Assembly (NCBI RefSeq): GCF_001039355.2
Contig: NW_019774569.1
Span: 485,515 to 549,514 of the forward strand
DNA length: 64,000 bases
DNA from: Lingula anatina
Taxonomy: Eukaryota; Brachiopoda; Lingulata; Lingulida; Lingulidae
Reading direction: 5' to 3'
Positions 1 through 12,345 of this stretch are shown here, piece by piece (the stretch's first letter is position 1; each line of letters begins with the position of its first letter). The notes beneath the pieces are model-generated. The model worked only from the letters and a program-made list of their open reading frames with translations. It was not told the DNA's origin and ran no database searches. Both the position numbers and the translations under genes were made by a program.

Positions 1-321
1 TGCCTGAATGTTTGCAATTAGAATTTTATAAAATTAATAAAACATAAATCTTGAAAGCCTGGCACTATAATACCCATTCTATGCACAGGAGCAGACTGTT
101 CTGTAGGTCTTTTCAAATGCTCTCCATGTTCCCTTCTTTCTCTCTTAGTTCTTCCAGTGTGCAATGTTAGGTAAGGATTATCTTGTCTTTGCTGTAATTA
201 TAACAGAATTTGAATGAATAATTTTACTAACAATATCAAATGATTTTAATTTTAATTATCACTGAGGAATTGACCGTCAACATAATCTCAAGGCAAACTT
301 ACAGAAATTATAGATTCTCCA
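1..321. other. 3' flank of the Lys-rich gene
   Basis: Downstream of the TAG at 322-324 on the minus strand. AT-rich; presumably 3' UTR and intergenic DNA. Nothing else recognised. Confidence 0.5.
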
Positions 322-2160
322 CTAACTGTCAGACGGTTCTTCTGGCTTTGCCCGTAAGTGAGGTGGCTTCTGAAAGAACAGCAATTTAGATCTGTTAGCA
401 ACAAAATAATGTTTAAGTACCAATGTGATTATTCTGCAAAATTGGATATCATCTTTACTTAGGATACCATTTTCAAAGAAAAAATTGTCTAGATTAGTTA
501 ATGTATGAAATGCATTTACAAAAATAATGGGAATGAAATTCTTGGTACACCTGTAAATTCAACAATACATCACTTCATGTATAAGCATTTTAATATATTT
601 AAAACTATCTAAACCATACAATACTCACCATATGATCAGGTCTGTTGTCCTTCTTTATGTTCTTTTGTTTACTTCTCTTCTTTTTCCTCTTTCTTTTGAA
701 GGGTTTGGTTGCAGCATTATCTGTGTCCTTAGCACCATCATCCTCACCAGGTGGCAGATCACCCAAGTGTGACTCTTTTTGTTTCTTGTGATTCATGCTC
801 TCAACCTTTTCAAAAGTGTCATGGAGTTTTCTTTTCAACTGACCTTGATCTTGACAGTTACGTTTGATGTTGAACTGATTTGTAGTCTTGTTTTTGTGAC
901 CCCGACTAGGTTTTTCTGTTGCTGCCTGTGCTATGTTCTCATTATTAGTTCTTTCATCTTGGAGAGTATCTGTGCTAGTCTTATCTTTTTCAGTGGAATT
1001 TTTCTTTAATGACTTGTCAGAGATTTTATGTTTCTCAGATGTTGTTTCTCCATCATTAGTACTTCGACCTTTATCTTTATCTTCAACAAGAGAATTTCTC
1101 AACTTGTTTATTCTTTTCCTCAATCTTTTCTTAGCTGACTTTGATATTTTATCTTTTAATTTGTTTTGCAAATCCTCTACTAGTAAGCTGCTTGTAGTGG
1201 CTGGTCCTGCCTTCTTGGATCTTTCCTTAGCAGCTGTTACCATAGCAACTTTGCTATCCGCATCATCAACATCACCATTTTGATCTTGAACTTTGGTGAC
1301 TTCTGAAAATGATTCAATGCACAAATGCTGTCAAAAGCAACATTTTTTTGTAATTTTTTTCTGTTGACAGATCGACGCAAAAGAAGAAATGATAAAGGAA
1401 TGTAAGAAAAGATAACTGCATTCTCAGGCACTTTTAGAACACTTTACCTTTCTTCTGTCTATATTGTTTCTGCTTTCCATGTTTCACATGTTTGTTGATT
1501 TCCAATGCCACTTGGTCTGTGATGTTTTGTTTCTCAGCTTTGGGATGCTTTCCTTTTTGTTTTTTTATAACACCTTCTTTCTTATTTTCAGGCTGAGATC
1601 TAAAATAAAACAGGAAATTATTTCAACAAGAAATAAATACAAAAAATTAATAAGAGTATGCATTCCAAAGACAGTCCAAATTTCATTACTTTATTTTATC
1701 TTTTGTTTTACATATTTTAACAACTGGCACCCTGTGCTTGCAGGTCCTCATGTGTTGGAAACGTTGCGATGTATCAGTTTCAGTACATGGAACAAAGATT
1801 GCACTTTTATCAAAATAATTTAAAACCAGTGCATTTTTTCACATGCTAAAGCATTCAGATGACTTGCACTGTGGTGGGTAATGTATTTGAGCCTTGCACA
1901 CCCATAGCTGGACGGTAGGTTGGTAATAATGGAAAAACTGAAAACCTTGGACTAGTTGATTTCCCAATCCAGGTGAAGGAATATTGTATGTAGTGTTACT
2001 TTTTCTATGCTTCTCATATTCTGTCTCACCCGTCACTTTCTAGCCCATCTTCTGACTTAGAATCTTTCACTAAATGTGGTTTTAGCTCTGGAAACCAGTT
2101 TGCAACCAGATTTATGTGACTTCGGTCCACCTCCAACCCCTCGTCTGCCATTTGCCGCAT
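322..2160 (-). CDS. Lys-rich, probably nuclear/nucleolar protein, four coding exons
   Basis: Coding exons on the minus strand are 2160-2030, 1599-1448, 1302-629 and 369-322. All junctions are GT-AG and phases agree (lengths 131, 152, 674 and 48 = 1005 nt, 334 residues plus stop). The ATG at 2160 has an in-frame TAA just upstream; a second in-frame ATG three codons later is an alternative start. The N-terminus is a short mixed region (VANWFPELKPHL); the rest is highly charged and low in hydrophobics, with a KRLRKRINKLRN segment and a strongly basic C-terminal stretch (KRKRKKKRSKQKNIKKD) that reads like a nuclear/nucleolar localisation signal. There is no signal peptide or membrane segment. The family is not recognised; nuclear or ribosome-biogenesis location is inferred from composition only. 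It is divergent from the gene that begins near 2381. Exon structure is well supported; function is unknown. Confidence 0.72.
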
Positions 2161-2380
2161 GTCTTATGCCGTCAGCCGGTACGTCGACACCAGGTCAAGG
2201 TCATCTGGGAACATATAATTTATCTATCTGTTCATCTCTGTTTTTCATTATGTTAAATTTAAATTAAGGAAATCACTTTCCAAAAGAAATGTTAGGCTAT
2301 GCTTTTTTGGATCTAAATAATGATTTATAATTAACTGGAGTTATTGTGTAACGTTAGAAGCGTTGAGCGGTACTTTCAAG
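2161..2380. promoter_or_regulatory. Putative shared promoter of a divergent gene pair
   Basis: This interval separates the ATG of the minus-strand Lys-rich gene (2160) from the possible plus-strand ATG at 2381. The right part is locally GC-richer and contains CAAGATGGC at 2378-2386, a sequence often found at TATA-less starts of housekeeping genes. A bidirectional promoter is inferred from the head-to-head layout. Confidence 0.35.
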
Positions 2381-5055
2381 ATGGCAGCGCCCTGTCGGCG
2401 CGATAGCGCTTGTCGCTATGTAAATACAGAGTCACGTTTAGGCAATGTTAAGTTTTGCACGCTTAGTACTGCTGATCTTCTGCACTGACATAAAAGGCAT
2501 CTGCATAGGAGACACGTTTTAGAAGTGTTGGGTCGTTTGAAGGATAAGAGCCCTTCATGACATTGGCCTGAAATCCACACCAGCAAGTTACTCGAGCTCA
2601 TACTAGTAGGTATGATGTAAGAAATAGAAGAGTGGGATCAGAGAAGTCGATCATTGCTTTTTTTTGGAGTCCTTAATATTTAGGCTGTCAGTGGCATTGT
2701 TGAGAGAGGTATCCATTGAGTGCTGGCTGATAAAAATGAATAGTGCTTGTTGAGGAAAAAGTTTATTAATTGATTCATCCTTTAAATTGAGGCCAGCTAG
2801 GGTAAAATTATCTGAAACTATAAATTTACAACATATAGCTGCTTGTGTATGTTATGTTGATTAGTAATTATAAATTTTGCTTATAAACGTGTAAACGTTA
2901 CCTGCATGTTGGTTTATTAGTGGGAAGTTGTTGCTGAGAGTCAGCCCTCAAGAAGATCTTTATCTATGGACGCTGAGACCAGGCTAGAGATACAAGACAG
3001 CGAGTTGTCCTCAAAGCCATGTGGTTTCTTTACAGCACTCACAGTAAGCACATTGTAGACTCTACTTGTGTACTACATTTAACATTATACCTAAGGCTTT
3101 AAAAAATAATTAAAAAAAAATTTTGTTTGATTTTCTCCATGTTTGCATGTCTTATTTGCAAGAGTTATTAGAAAGACATAAGTTGTCATCTTCAGTTAAT
3201 CAAATAACATAATGTTCCATTGCAAGGGACTAGAAATTTTACCAACCACCTCATGTTGGTGACCTTGGGTCTAAAGCTGAGTGTCGACATTATCCTGCAA
3301 CATTCCATGTACGGTAAAGTCTTGAAAATTTCGTCGCTTAAAAATTAATTAATATTTTTAATTGTGTAAATCCGACTAATTTTTCAAAATTACCTCTCCC
3401 CGACTCCTGGGTATGACGAAATTTTCAAAAATCCGGCCTTTGAGCTTTTATCCTTAGCGACTTGTTATCTTTGACCCTCCTATATTGTGGGATATTTATT
3501 ACTACTTCCTAAGTCATTTTCTGGTAGTAAATAATAACTTATTTATTAGTGCATCTCGATTAAGTTATATTTAACTTACCATGTACTGTACCCGAAAACA
3601 TGTTGAGAATTATCTTCTCGGTAAGAAACATACCTCCCGATAGAGGAGAAGGATCAAGATAAGCCTAATTGCAACCTTGCATCATTACCTGGACGCGACA
3701 TATTAAAAAAAATTACGCACTTGGGAACGTTTGTTGCATTCAGGGCTTTTCCCAGGATTGAGAGTCAGGCCTTCAAAAATTACCATCTGTAACTTCCTAA
3801 TAATTTACAGGGAGTTAAAATAATGATCTCCCGTTGACGATCTTCTGCAATTTAAGTTCCTTGAACTGATATGAAAACTGCATTTTATTATTGCTTACAT
3901 CGCGAACAATCTCCCGATGAAGATGTGAAAATTGCCTTTTNTACCGCCAGCGCTAACGCTGGTGGTACAATTATTTTCTCGGTAAGAAACATACCTCCTG
4001 ATAGAGGAGAAGGATCAAGATAAGCCTAATTGCAACCTTGCATCATAACGTGGACGCGCCATGTTAAAAAAAAATTACGCACTTGGGAACGTTTGTTGCA
4101 TGCAGGGCTTTTCCCAGGATTGAGTGTCAGGCCTTCTAAAATTACCATCTGTAACTTCCTAAAAATTTACAGGGAGTTAAAATAATGATCTCCCGTTGAC
4201 GATCTTCCGCAATTTGAGTTCCTTGAACTAATATGAAAATTGCATTTCATTCTTGCTTACATCGCGGACGATCTCCCAATGATGATATAAAAATTGCCTT
4301 TTCGTCTCGCTCGGATCACGAACGATCTCCCTCTGACGATTTTACACGAACAAAGTCCTGACGATAGTAACTAATAAGTCTGGAGTTATCTATGGAGGAC
4401 CTGAGTTCACTCTGAAATTTTATATTATCAGGGCCTTGGTGTACTTGATGTTGATCACATTCTGGAACCAATGCGCCATCTATTGCCTGAAAAAGTGGAA
4501 GAAGCACCACCACCTCCCCCAGAGTCTCAGCCTGCTGCAGAAAGTATTCCTTCTGAAGATACAAACTTGGAAGAAAAGCCCAAAACAGAAGAAGAGGCTA
4601 CAGTGGCGCCATCTTCAGTCAGTTCAGAGGCAGCAGGACTGCCACCTAGAGGAGTTCAGACAAATGAAGCTGTCACACACCAGTCACAGTCAGGTGCCCA
4701 GGCTGAGGTAGAACAGCCTCTAGCAAATATTTCAGAAACTGAGCCAGCGTCTGACCAATTGGCTGCCTTGTCTCTTAGGGATATGGTCCAGGGGGCTTTA
4801 GAACCAGAGGTCAAAGGTGAACAAAGTGAACCAATCAGCTCTGATGTTACAAAGGACAAGGGTGATGAAAATATGCCAATGGAAAGCACTGTTGTAATAA
4901 AACCAGTAGGTGACACTGAGTTGGAACAGAAACTTGCACCACCAGAAAATAAATTACTGAAAACGGTAACATTTGACATCATGTCCTCCAGTACGGAGTC
5001 CGAGGGAGGGTCGCTAGACCTCAGCCCCAGAGATGACACCAAGAAACAGGATTAA
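2381..5055 (+). CDS. Unrecognised protein with an acidic, Pro/Glu-rich C-terminal exon
   Basis: Two exons are clear. Exon 2921-3043 (123 nt, phase 0 at both ends) has acceptor TTATTAG and donor GTAAGC. The last exon is 4432-5055 (acceptor ATTATCAG, stop TAA at 5053-5055) and gives 207 residues. The join reads FFTALT then GLGVLDVDHILEPM, followed by a Pro run, a long Glu/Ser/Gln-rich disordered stretch, and a C-terminal KTVTFDI plus Ser/Asp-rich end. The first exon is uncertain: ATG 2381 to 2419 (13 codons, phase 0) fits the frame, but its donor (GTAAAT) is weak. No signal peptide or transmembrane segment is visible. An AATAAA at 5506-5511 is a plausible poly(A) signal, with a 3' UTR of about 5056-5530. 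The family is not recognised. Confidence 0.62.
3611..4300. repeat. Tandem pair of ~330 bp copies joined at an N, within an intron
   Basis: Positions 3611-3940 and 3971-4300 are near-identical direct copies (offset about 361), separated by a single N at 3941 and about 29 bases. They lie in the intron between coding exons 2921-3043 and 4432-5055. Just upstream, at 3311-3353, a short motif (GTAAAGTCTTGAAAATTTCG plus flank) recurs at 18454-18495, so part of this intron is dispersed repeat. Confidence 0.8.
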
Positions 5056-5530
5056 GACACCTATATTAATGGGGATTATACAGTTTCTTTCATAAGACAT
5101 GTTTCATGATCTGTTTTTACAAGCTAAGGCTTGGCTGGTGTAGCACTAACATTCACTCATTTAGCCAAATGCTAAAACCGACTTGAATTGGGTTGGTTTG
5201 TCTTGCTTAAGTCACATTTAACTACATGGGAAAAAAGTGATGGAAAAGCAGCAATTTGGCTAATGAAAAGAATTGCTAGCACTACCCCAGCTTGGTTGTT
5301 CGGTCGATGTACAGCATTATTTGGGGGTTTATGTCATTTAAAACTTTAAATTGTTGATTTGCTATATATATTTATATCTGAGAATGAAGTAGACTGAAAA
5401 CTTTTCACAAAAAGTTCAAGGTCATGATGTAGGAACCATCAAAACTGACATTATTGTTAACTGCGTCTTGAACAAGAAATGTTTGTGGGGTATATACCAA
5501 AGGGGAATAAAATAAAAATCACATTATTTT

Positions 5531-6828
5531 AAGAATTAATTATATTTTATTAAAAGATAAAAATGGAATTTGCTGTTTCTCATTTAATAACATTACAGTA
5601 TAGTTGCACAAAACCAAAGGAATATGTTACTATTGACGTTTGCTGATGACTTGTTCTAACAGTACATAATTATCTTAAAAATATAACACAGTGACTCCTC
5701 AACCCTTAATTTTCAACATGATGACTCTATCTGATATTAAATTCCACAAGTGATTGCAACAGTACAATAATAAACTTAAACAAAGGACAAGAACCAATTT
5801 ATTCCCAAAATCAGGAAATACTTTGCTCCATTTTATACTTGCATGGACTTATCAGTGATTGAGTATCACATCCCATTCATGGCCGTATCTCATGATACCC
5901 TAGTGATGTTGGCCTGTCAGGACACACTGATAGCTGGCCTGCTGATACCATAGATACTGATTGTATTCTATTAAACATATATAAATAGAACCATGGCTTG
6001 GAGATTGTAAAATTATGAACAAGGATGATGATTTTGCACAAAATGAAAGTATATAAACCTCAACAATGTTCTTAATGACTATTTCAATATGTCCGCCAAA
6101 AAAAAAAAAATAATAAAATAAATAAATAAAAATTAATAAATTAAATAAATAAAAGGAAGACAGTTAACTTGGTTTAATTAGTCTACTTCAAAGTACAATT
6201 TGAGTGGTGCACTTGAATTTCTACAAGCTCTCCTGAACAGAAGCTCCACGGTGAAAAAAAAAAGAAGAAAGGAAAAACTCCATTAGAAGGGGCGTGACTA
6301 ACAAATGCCAAAATGAGGCAGTTTGCACTAAACTGCAGAGTAAAATTAAAATATTGCTAAGTTTCAGTTTTGGCAGTGATAAGTGACTATTATTTGACAT
6401 GCATACATACTGTTATCTAACTTTCAGTCTCACTTCCAGTATTAAAAAGTAACTTATAACGATTACAGCAAACACCAGGTGTGTAGTCCTCACTTTCAAT
6501 ACTTCAAGGTGACGATTACAGTAAATATTCAATGCCATATATTGTATCATCATACTGTCCTGTCTCAGCCATATAAACCACATGGAACAGGGACCATATT
6601 GGTTTTTAAAGACCAATTTAACCATAAAATACCAAACACGCTGCAACCATCATCAAGTGTCTACTAAAGACAGCAATCCCAACTCCCTAGGTCGGAATGT
6701 GATCCATATCATATAATTTGATTTTCCATGAGGAATTTCAGAGTTCCTCATTTCTCCATACTGTATACATCCCCACTAGCTCAATGTCACTTCAGTCCAA
6801 ACATATGCTCCACGGTAACACCTTACGA
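5531..6828. other. Intergenic DNA, no gene seen
   Basis: This stretch has no open frame with splice or domain support. It includes an A-rich low-complexity tract at about 6099-6153 (A12 followed by AATA/AAAT units). It separates the 3' end of the plus-strand gene from the 3' end of the convergent minus-strand gene ending at 6829. Confidence 0.6.
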
Positions 6829-8585
6829 CTAGAAGGCTAGCTTCTTCATCAGTAGATATACATGTTGGTCTACCTCAAAGCCGTGGAGGTTGTTAGCATC
6901 ACCTTGGAGGCGCATTAAAAGACCAGCGAAGGACACGTAAGCTGCCCTGTAACGAGAGAGAAAATGGTGTGGTCAATGAAAAGAGCAAAAGGGGTAAGAA
7001 ATACTCATGAATAATAACATCTGGGTTACGGTGCACCATCTTGCTCAGCAGGGCTGAAACAAAATTTTTTCTTCTCATGACAAATGCCAAGAATAACACA
7101 CAGTCAAGCTCTTCATACATATTTTATGTAATGTACAACACTTGTCATTGTTGTGTATGGGGCCATTTTCATCATCAATCACAGACAGCACTCCAGATAC
7201 TCCCAGCTGGAACCTCAAAGTTTTCTGTAATATTTTTATATTAAAATGTGCTCCTTTTGTGGGTTAATTATCTCTTCAAGTAAATCAAGTTGCAGAAAGT
7301 TCCCAAAACTTTGAATCTCTGGCAGCCATGTTGATCCACTCTAAGGTAGTGTAGTCAGCGGTTGACAGGATTTACTCAACCAGCTAACCACACTGCCACA
7401 GAGGAGAGCAGGTTCTTGGTGGAGAGAGACGGCGCTTCAGCAAGCCTTGAGAACCAGTTTCATGCAGCAAAATGTGTTTTATTTTCATGTTAAATTCTAA
7501 ATAAGCCAAGCGCCATAATCAGTAGATTGCATCTTCTTCTCAATCTGTGAGTGCATGTTATATCCATCTTTTTCTTTTTGGTGCTGTATATATCCAGGAC
7601 CAGTCATATACCAGATAATGCATTTACACCATAGCAACAGTTTCCAAGGTAACCTCTGCTGTATATATCCAGGACCAGTCATATACCAGATAATGCATTT
7701 ACACCATAGCAACAGTTTCCAAGGTAACCTCTGCTGTATATATCCAGGACCAGTCATATACCAGATAATGCATTTACACCATAGCAACAGTCACATGTAG
7801 GATGCACTACTGGTATATTCTGGGCATGGATAATGTTAGACTGCTGGTAAAACATTGCCAAACATAGTCAACTAAATATACTGTATCATATATGATAATA
7901 TCCACCAGGTTTATATTGTCAGAAATTCAAATATTCATGACTTAAACTGCCGCTGCTTACAATCACTCAAATAGCAACAAATAAGCAATCTGACATGATT
8001 GAAGTTTTGCTAAATTTACATTGGATGGAATTTATATTTTCTAACCAAACACAAAGTTGGCACATAATTATCAGGTAAGCTACTTTAGTTACTTATTAAA
8101 ACACCCATACTTGATAAGGAAAAGATTAAACAGTGGGGAAAAAAACCCAATTCAAAGATTATCTTAATGTTCATGATCTGCCCTAAAGCACAATCAAATC
8201 AAGGTAGACCAAAAAATAAAACAGACTTTCTTAAACCTTATAAATACTTAATTATATTACGCATTAAACTTTTCTCCCAGCATGCACAGTCATCATGGCT
8301 GCCAATGGAGCCTGGTTTCTCCTAAAGTTGCAAGTCATCATGGAGATAGAGATACCACCAGCTGTGTTCACAGGAGTTTTCATAAAACTGCGAACACACA
8401 GTGATACCTTTGTCTTCATGAGAATAAACTGTCCTCCATTCCTCAAGCCAAATGTATGGATAAAATTAGGCTAAATATTTACCTCTTATTGTGTTTTCAT
8501 CTGAACTTTCTTCTTCAAAACAAGTCAGATAGCTTGGCAAGCAGCCAGCAAGTATATTCAGTATCTTTGTACTACCCTGTTCCAT
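6829..8585 (-). CDS. Predicted 89-residue protein, three exons
   Basis: Coding exons on the minus strand are 8585-8483 ([17 protein letters not shown], donor GTAAAT), 7053-7005 (acceptor TTTGTTTCAG, donor GTATTT) and 6946-6829 (acceptor GTTACAG, stop TAG). Lengths 103, 49 and 118 sum to 270 nt, and phases match at both junctions (AGA G|CC and CAT GA|G). The deduced C-terminal half ([15 protein letters not shown], then [16 protein letters not shown]) has the hydrophobic periodicity of a conserved helical protein. There is no signal peptide. The GTATTT donor is weak. The first exon assignment rests only on phase and ATG; downstream of it the same reading frame continues past one TAA into a further open stretch (about 8445-8320), so alternative structures exist. 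The family is not recognised. Confidence 0.5.
7583..7795. repeat. 75 bp tandem repeat, nearly three copies
   Basis: Units begin at about 7583, 7658 and 7733 and are almost identical (GCTGTATATATCCAGGACC and onward). The repeat lies in the long intron of the minus-strand 89-residue gene and creates matching open frames on both strands that are not genes. The rest of 7054-8482 is intronic with nothing else recognised. Confidence 0.9.
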
Positions 8586-11133
8586 TATGATTATCTCTCC
8601 TTTAAATTTCTTTTACCAAGAAATTGCTTTGAATAGCAATCACAAGAAAATTCAGCCTTTTTCAAGTTTTTCTTAGAAAAAATGGGAATCCCAACTATAT
8701 CCAATGGCTTTAACTTCCGTTCTAAAAACTATTTCAGTAAAAGTTTAGTTTCACAGTATTATGGGGACAATTTTCCTGGCCCTTATATGGAATTTCGATA
8801 AATAACTTTTACTATCTTCCTCACATTTCTCAATATTTAAACGATCAGTTTCCTTGTGTATATATATGAGAAACCAGGTAGCTGTTAGTTCCTGGTCAAT
8901 TCCTATCTTGCAAAGTGACCTCTTAATTTAAAGGCACTTAATCTGTCTTTCTTATTCAAGAAAATTTAAACAAATCTAAATGTGGAGCACAAACTTCCTC
9001 TTCGTGCTTTCTGTATACAATCAATATCTGATAAAAGAAGCACTTATTCTTCCCACGTCTAATTCTTTACAAGTATATTGTCCATTTTGTTGAATGTTTT
9101 CAAATTCCTGAAACCACAGGCAGGTTATTATTGATACAACAAAGGAAATCTTAACCAATCTTATAAATACCGTGTCCAATAGACTTGTAAGGACCTGTTT
9201 AGAACCAGCTGATTTGTGGTTTAACTAGCCCATGGATAAAATATGGCGCAACCCAATTAAAAGCATGCCGAGATTTACTTGTTCTGCCCCTGCAGGAATG
9301 GCACGTGGGAGCAGGGTTCCAATATCAAGTACGGCCCATATTTGATCCAAGGACTAGTAAGTCCACGGATCAAATGGTTCTGATCAAATGGTTCCTAAAA
9401 CAACCAATCTTATTAACTCTAACAGGCTTTCGCCTAGCTGTGAAATAATATTACAGGACCACCAAAATACATGTCCAAGCCTGTCCCCTTAACCAAAGGA
9501 AGAAAAAAAAACTAAAATAAACCTTACATCAGTAAATTTGTAAATAATTACACAGCACTTATCTCAAAGAGCTTAACTAGCATCCAATCTGCAATGATAT
9601 CCCTATTCTGTATGTCATGAATTATTTACCTGGTCTCATAGCTTGGCGATTACAACACACCCCTTAATCAAACATAACACCTCAAAACACACCTGACGCT
9701 GACATACCTGAAAATACTAGACATAATGGCAATAGAACACAACAGCCATAACTCAGTTTTCTGGAATATGAACAACAAAGATTACCTGTGCTGTAGAAAA
9801 TGACAGAAACAGTCGAAAAGTCAACAGCCGTTACTCAATGATTTGATCTGATGAATTACTGGACAAATGACTCAAGCACAAATGATATCAATTAAAACCA
9901 GTGATTCAACAACAACAGTGGTATTTCTAGCCTAATCAATACTGTATTTGAATCATGTGATACCAGTACCTTCCCCCAGGGTCTCAGTCTGAACACAAGT
10001 AAACCACCACACACTGGTCACAGACACACTTGTTGAGCGTAACTTCTCCGATCAGAGTCCTGCCCACAGACATCATATCACCAGGTTATATCACCAACCA
10101 TTGTCCTCAGATATCACAGCTGATAGCCTATATTTTTATATCCAATAAAATACTTGGTATCTCACCTTCCTGATCAGTCACATGACTGGACTCGTGTCAA
10201 CGGAAAACATGTTGTATATAGATGATATTCTCCTCGACCTCTCCCCCCTCCTACTCTCCACCCCCCACCCATCTTCTCTTTACTTCAACAATGATGTTTC
10301 AAGTTTCTGACTATCATTTTTCTTGGAGCTGTAATATAATCATATTCATGTTTTTATATATATATATGCATGTGTGGGGTACGCAATGCATGTCAGATTA
10401 TATTATCTATATTTGTACATGCGCGCATGCGCACGTACAAGCACACACCAAAATATTTTCTGCCCTGTTTTTGTGAAAGCACTTACATCTCAGTTAAAAC
10501 TAGGTTTCCTGTCATCCTCTCCCCCCCCCCCNCACCACCAGCTACATATAATATATAAAAGAGTATACACCCAAGAAAAGACCAAATGTAGAATTGTTAG
10601 ATGGTTTATTCATAAACATATTTCATAAACAGTATTATAAGCCTCACTTGGTGTAGGTGGTCGACTTAACCACATCACTTTAAAATAACAACATTAATTA
10701 TTAAAAAGAGCTACATATAAAGTTTTCAATTTTGATAAAAATTAGAAAATGGCAGACGTACACGCCTGTGAGAATCGTACCTATGCGTAACTCAAGCAGC
10801 AAAAGGGAAACCCCACTGTGTAGACACCTACACCCTCAACCGGGACACAGGAAGTGGTCCCTCCCAGCATTGTGCTTGCTCTTCCCTTCCTGTTCATGTA
10901 ATGTCTTAAAGCTTTTTACATTGACAAGTGAGATGCCATATATATACATTTTAATTTGAGAGACTAAGTATGCTGCCTACATACATGTTACATGTACATA
11001 GAATGTCTATTTTTACCATGCCACTCATAAACAGTAAAAAACATCATACATGTTGCATCATAAGCAAAACCATTCAGTAGCAGGTAGTTTTCATTGTCCA
11101 CAATTATTGTTTTTCTTTTGTGATGTTTACCAG
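8586..11133. other. Intergenic DNA, no gene seen
   Basis: No exon with consistent splice sites or domain could be supported. The segment contains an N inside a C-run at 10532 and a short alternating CA/GC-rich purine-pyrimidine stretch near 10415-10450. Confidence 0.5.
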
Positions 11134-11235
11134 CATAAAATTCAGGAAAGTGACAGTGACACCACTGGCAAAGGAAAGAAAGCAGATGATGGAGATCTAA
11201 AAACCAAAATAACATCACTCTGTCAGATTGTCTAA
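11134..11235 (+). CDS. Possible terminal exon of an unidentified plus-strand gene
   Basis: A pyrimidine-rich acceptor ending TTTACCAG (to 11133) precedes an open frame of 33 codons ending in TAA at 11233-11235. It reads HKIQESDSDTTGKGKKAD and then a short hydrophilic end, typical of a charged C-terminal tail. No upstream exon could be joined with confidence; an ATG near 10749 in MADVHAC context is one weak candidate. It ends exactly where the large tandem repeat begins, so it may be only a chance frame. Confidence 0.25.
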   Translation, partial: HKIQESDSDTTGKGKKADDGDLKTKITSLCQIV

Positions 11236-11872
11236 AGAGAGCAGGATGCCAATGAGTTCTTTTATCTTAGAGAGAGCTTTTTCTGTGCTTCAACCTTCTC
11301 TGTGTGATGACTGAAATTAGCCATGAAGTTCAGTGCTCCAGTTTTGAGAACAATGCCATAATGACACCCGACTACACTTATTCCTGAAGATAATTCTCCT
11401 CATTCAAGTCTTTTCAATGACCTTCACCTTCAATGTTGTGGCCCATGTCCGAAATTGCTTGGCGTAGAAACTCTTTTTGCTGACATAGGTTATAAGTCTC
11501 CCAAATTCTAGGGTACAACTGTAATGAAAAAGCGATTATGAGGTGTATCTAAAAGTAACAGAAAAAGGTACCACAAAACATTCTTATACTGAAAAACAGA
11601 GGTCAGGTGTCCATTCCATTTCTTTGTTTTTCAATTATTCCTAAAAAATTCCTCTTAGTTTTTGCTCAGAGTGACTAACTGGCATTGATTATTCTAGGAA
11701 TTGATACGAAGACGAAGCTTAAAATTTAGATTAATTGCACTTGTTATCCACCTCAAAGAGGTGTACTACTCAATGGGATTCAAGTAAAATACAAATTATT
11801 CCACTGTTTGAAGCACCAGCCATGGGAGCAGTCATTAACAAGAACTTACAATCCATATTGTACCATAAGTGC

Positions 11873-12020
11873 CAGGGCCGTAGCCTGAGCAAAATGCCAG
11901 GGGGGGCAGTAAGCGGACACGAGGGGGCGAAGCTACCGAGGGGGGTGGGTATGGTGTGTAAAATTCCAAATTCCAGGGGGGGCAGCTGCCCCCCCTGCCC
12001 CCCCGGAGGCTACGACCCTG
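11873..12020. mobile_element. 148 bp MITE, CAGGGCCGTAGCC termini
   Basis: The terminal inverted repeat CAGGGCCGTAGCC pairs with GGCTACGACCCTG. It is flanked by a 5 bp direct repeat AGTGC (11868-11872 and 12021-12025) and is absent at the same site in copy 2 (around 15508-15522), which defines the insertion. CAGGGGCGTAGC-type ends are typical of hAT-group MITEs in invertebrate genomes. Confidence 0.85.
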
Positions 12021-12345
12021 AGTGCGTATAAAAAAAGTTGTGCTTGACAAGCTCTACAAAATACAATAAACAAGAGCTCTAACTTTTTTGTAGAAAATTA
12101 CAATTTACAACACAATCATGGGGAAAAGAAAAAGGTCAAGTACACGGTTGCAGCAATAGTAAATATACGAGAGCTTGAAATTTTGCAAAGTGCAGTTTAT
12201 GATGAAAAATAGGTCAATGGTCAAATTCAAGGTCACAGTAAGATTACCAATATAAGACTTCCTATTCACATCAGTTCTAACTTTGGGTATATCCCTTAAT
12301 TTGCAAAGTGCAGTTCATGGTGAAAAGTAGATTAAAGGTCAAATC

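Noticed and set aside
7497-7800. Repeat proteins on both strands, or a CRISPR-like array
   Set aside because: A simple 75 bp tandem repeat in an intron with no distinct spacers; CRISPR is not expected in an animal genome.
8264-8482. Extension of the first exon of the 89-residue gene ([17 protein letters not shown]-type frame)
   Set aside because: The frame is open after one TAA and could be a second exon behind a 54 base intron, but splicing directly to the exon at 7053 fits phase and gives a cleaner protein; left as an alternative.
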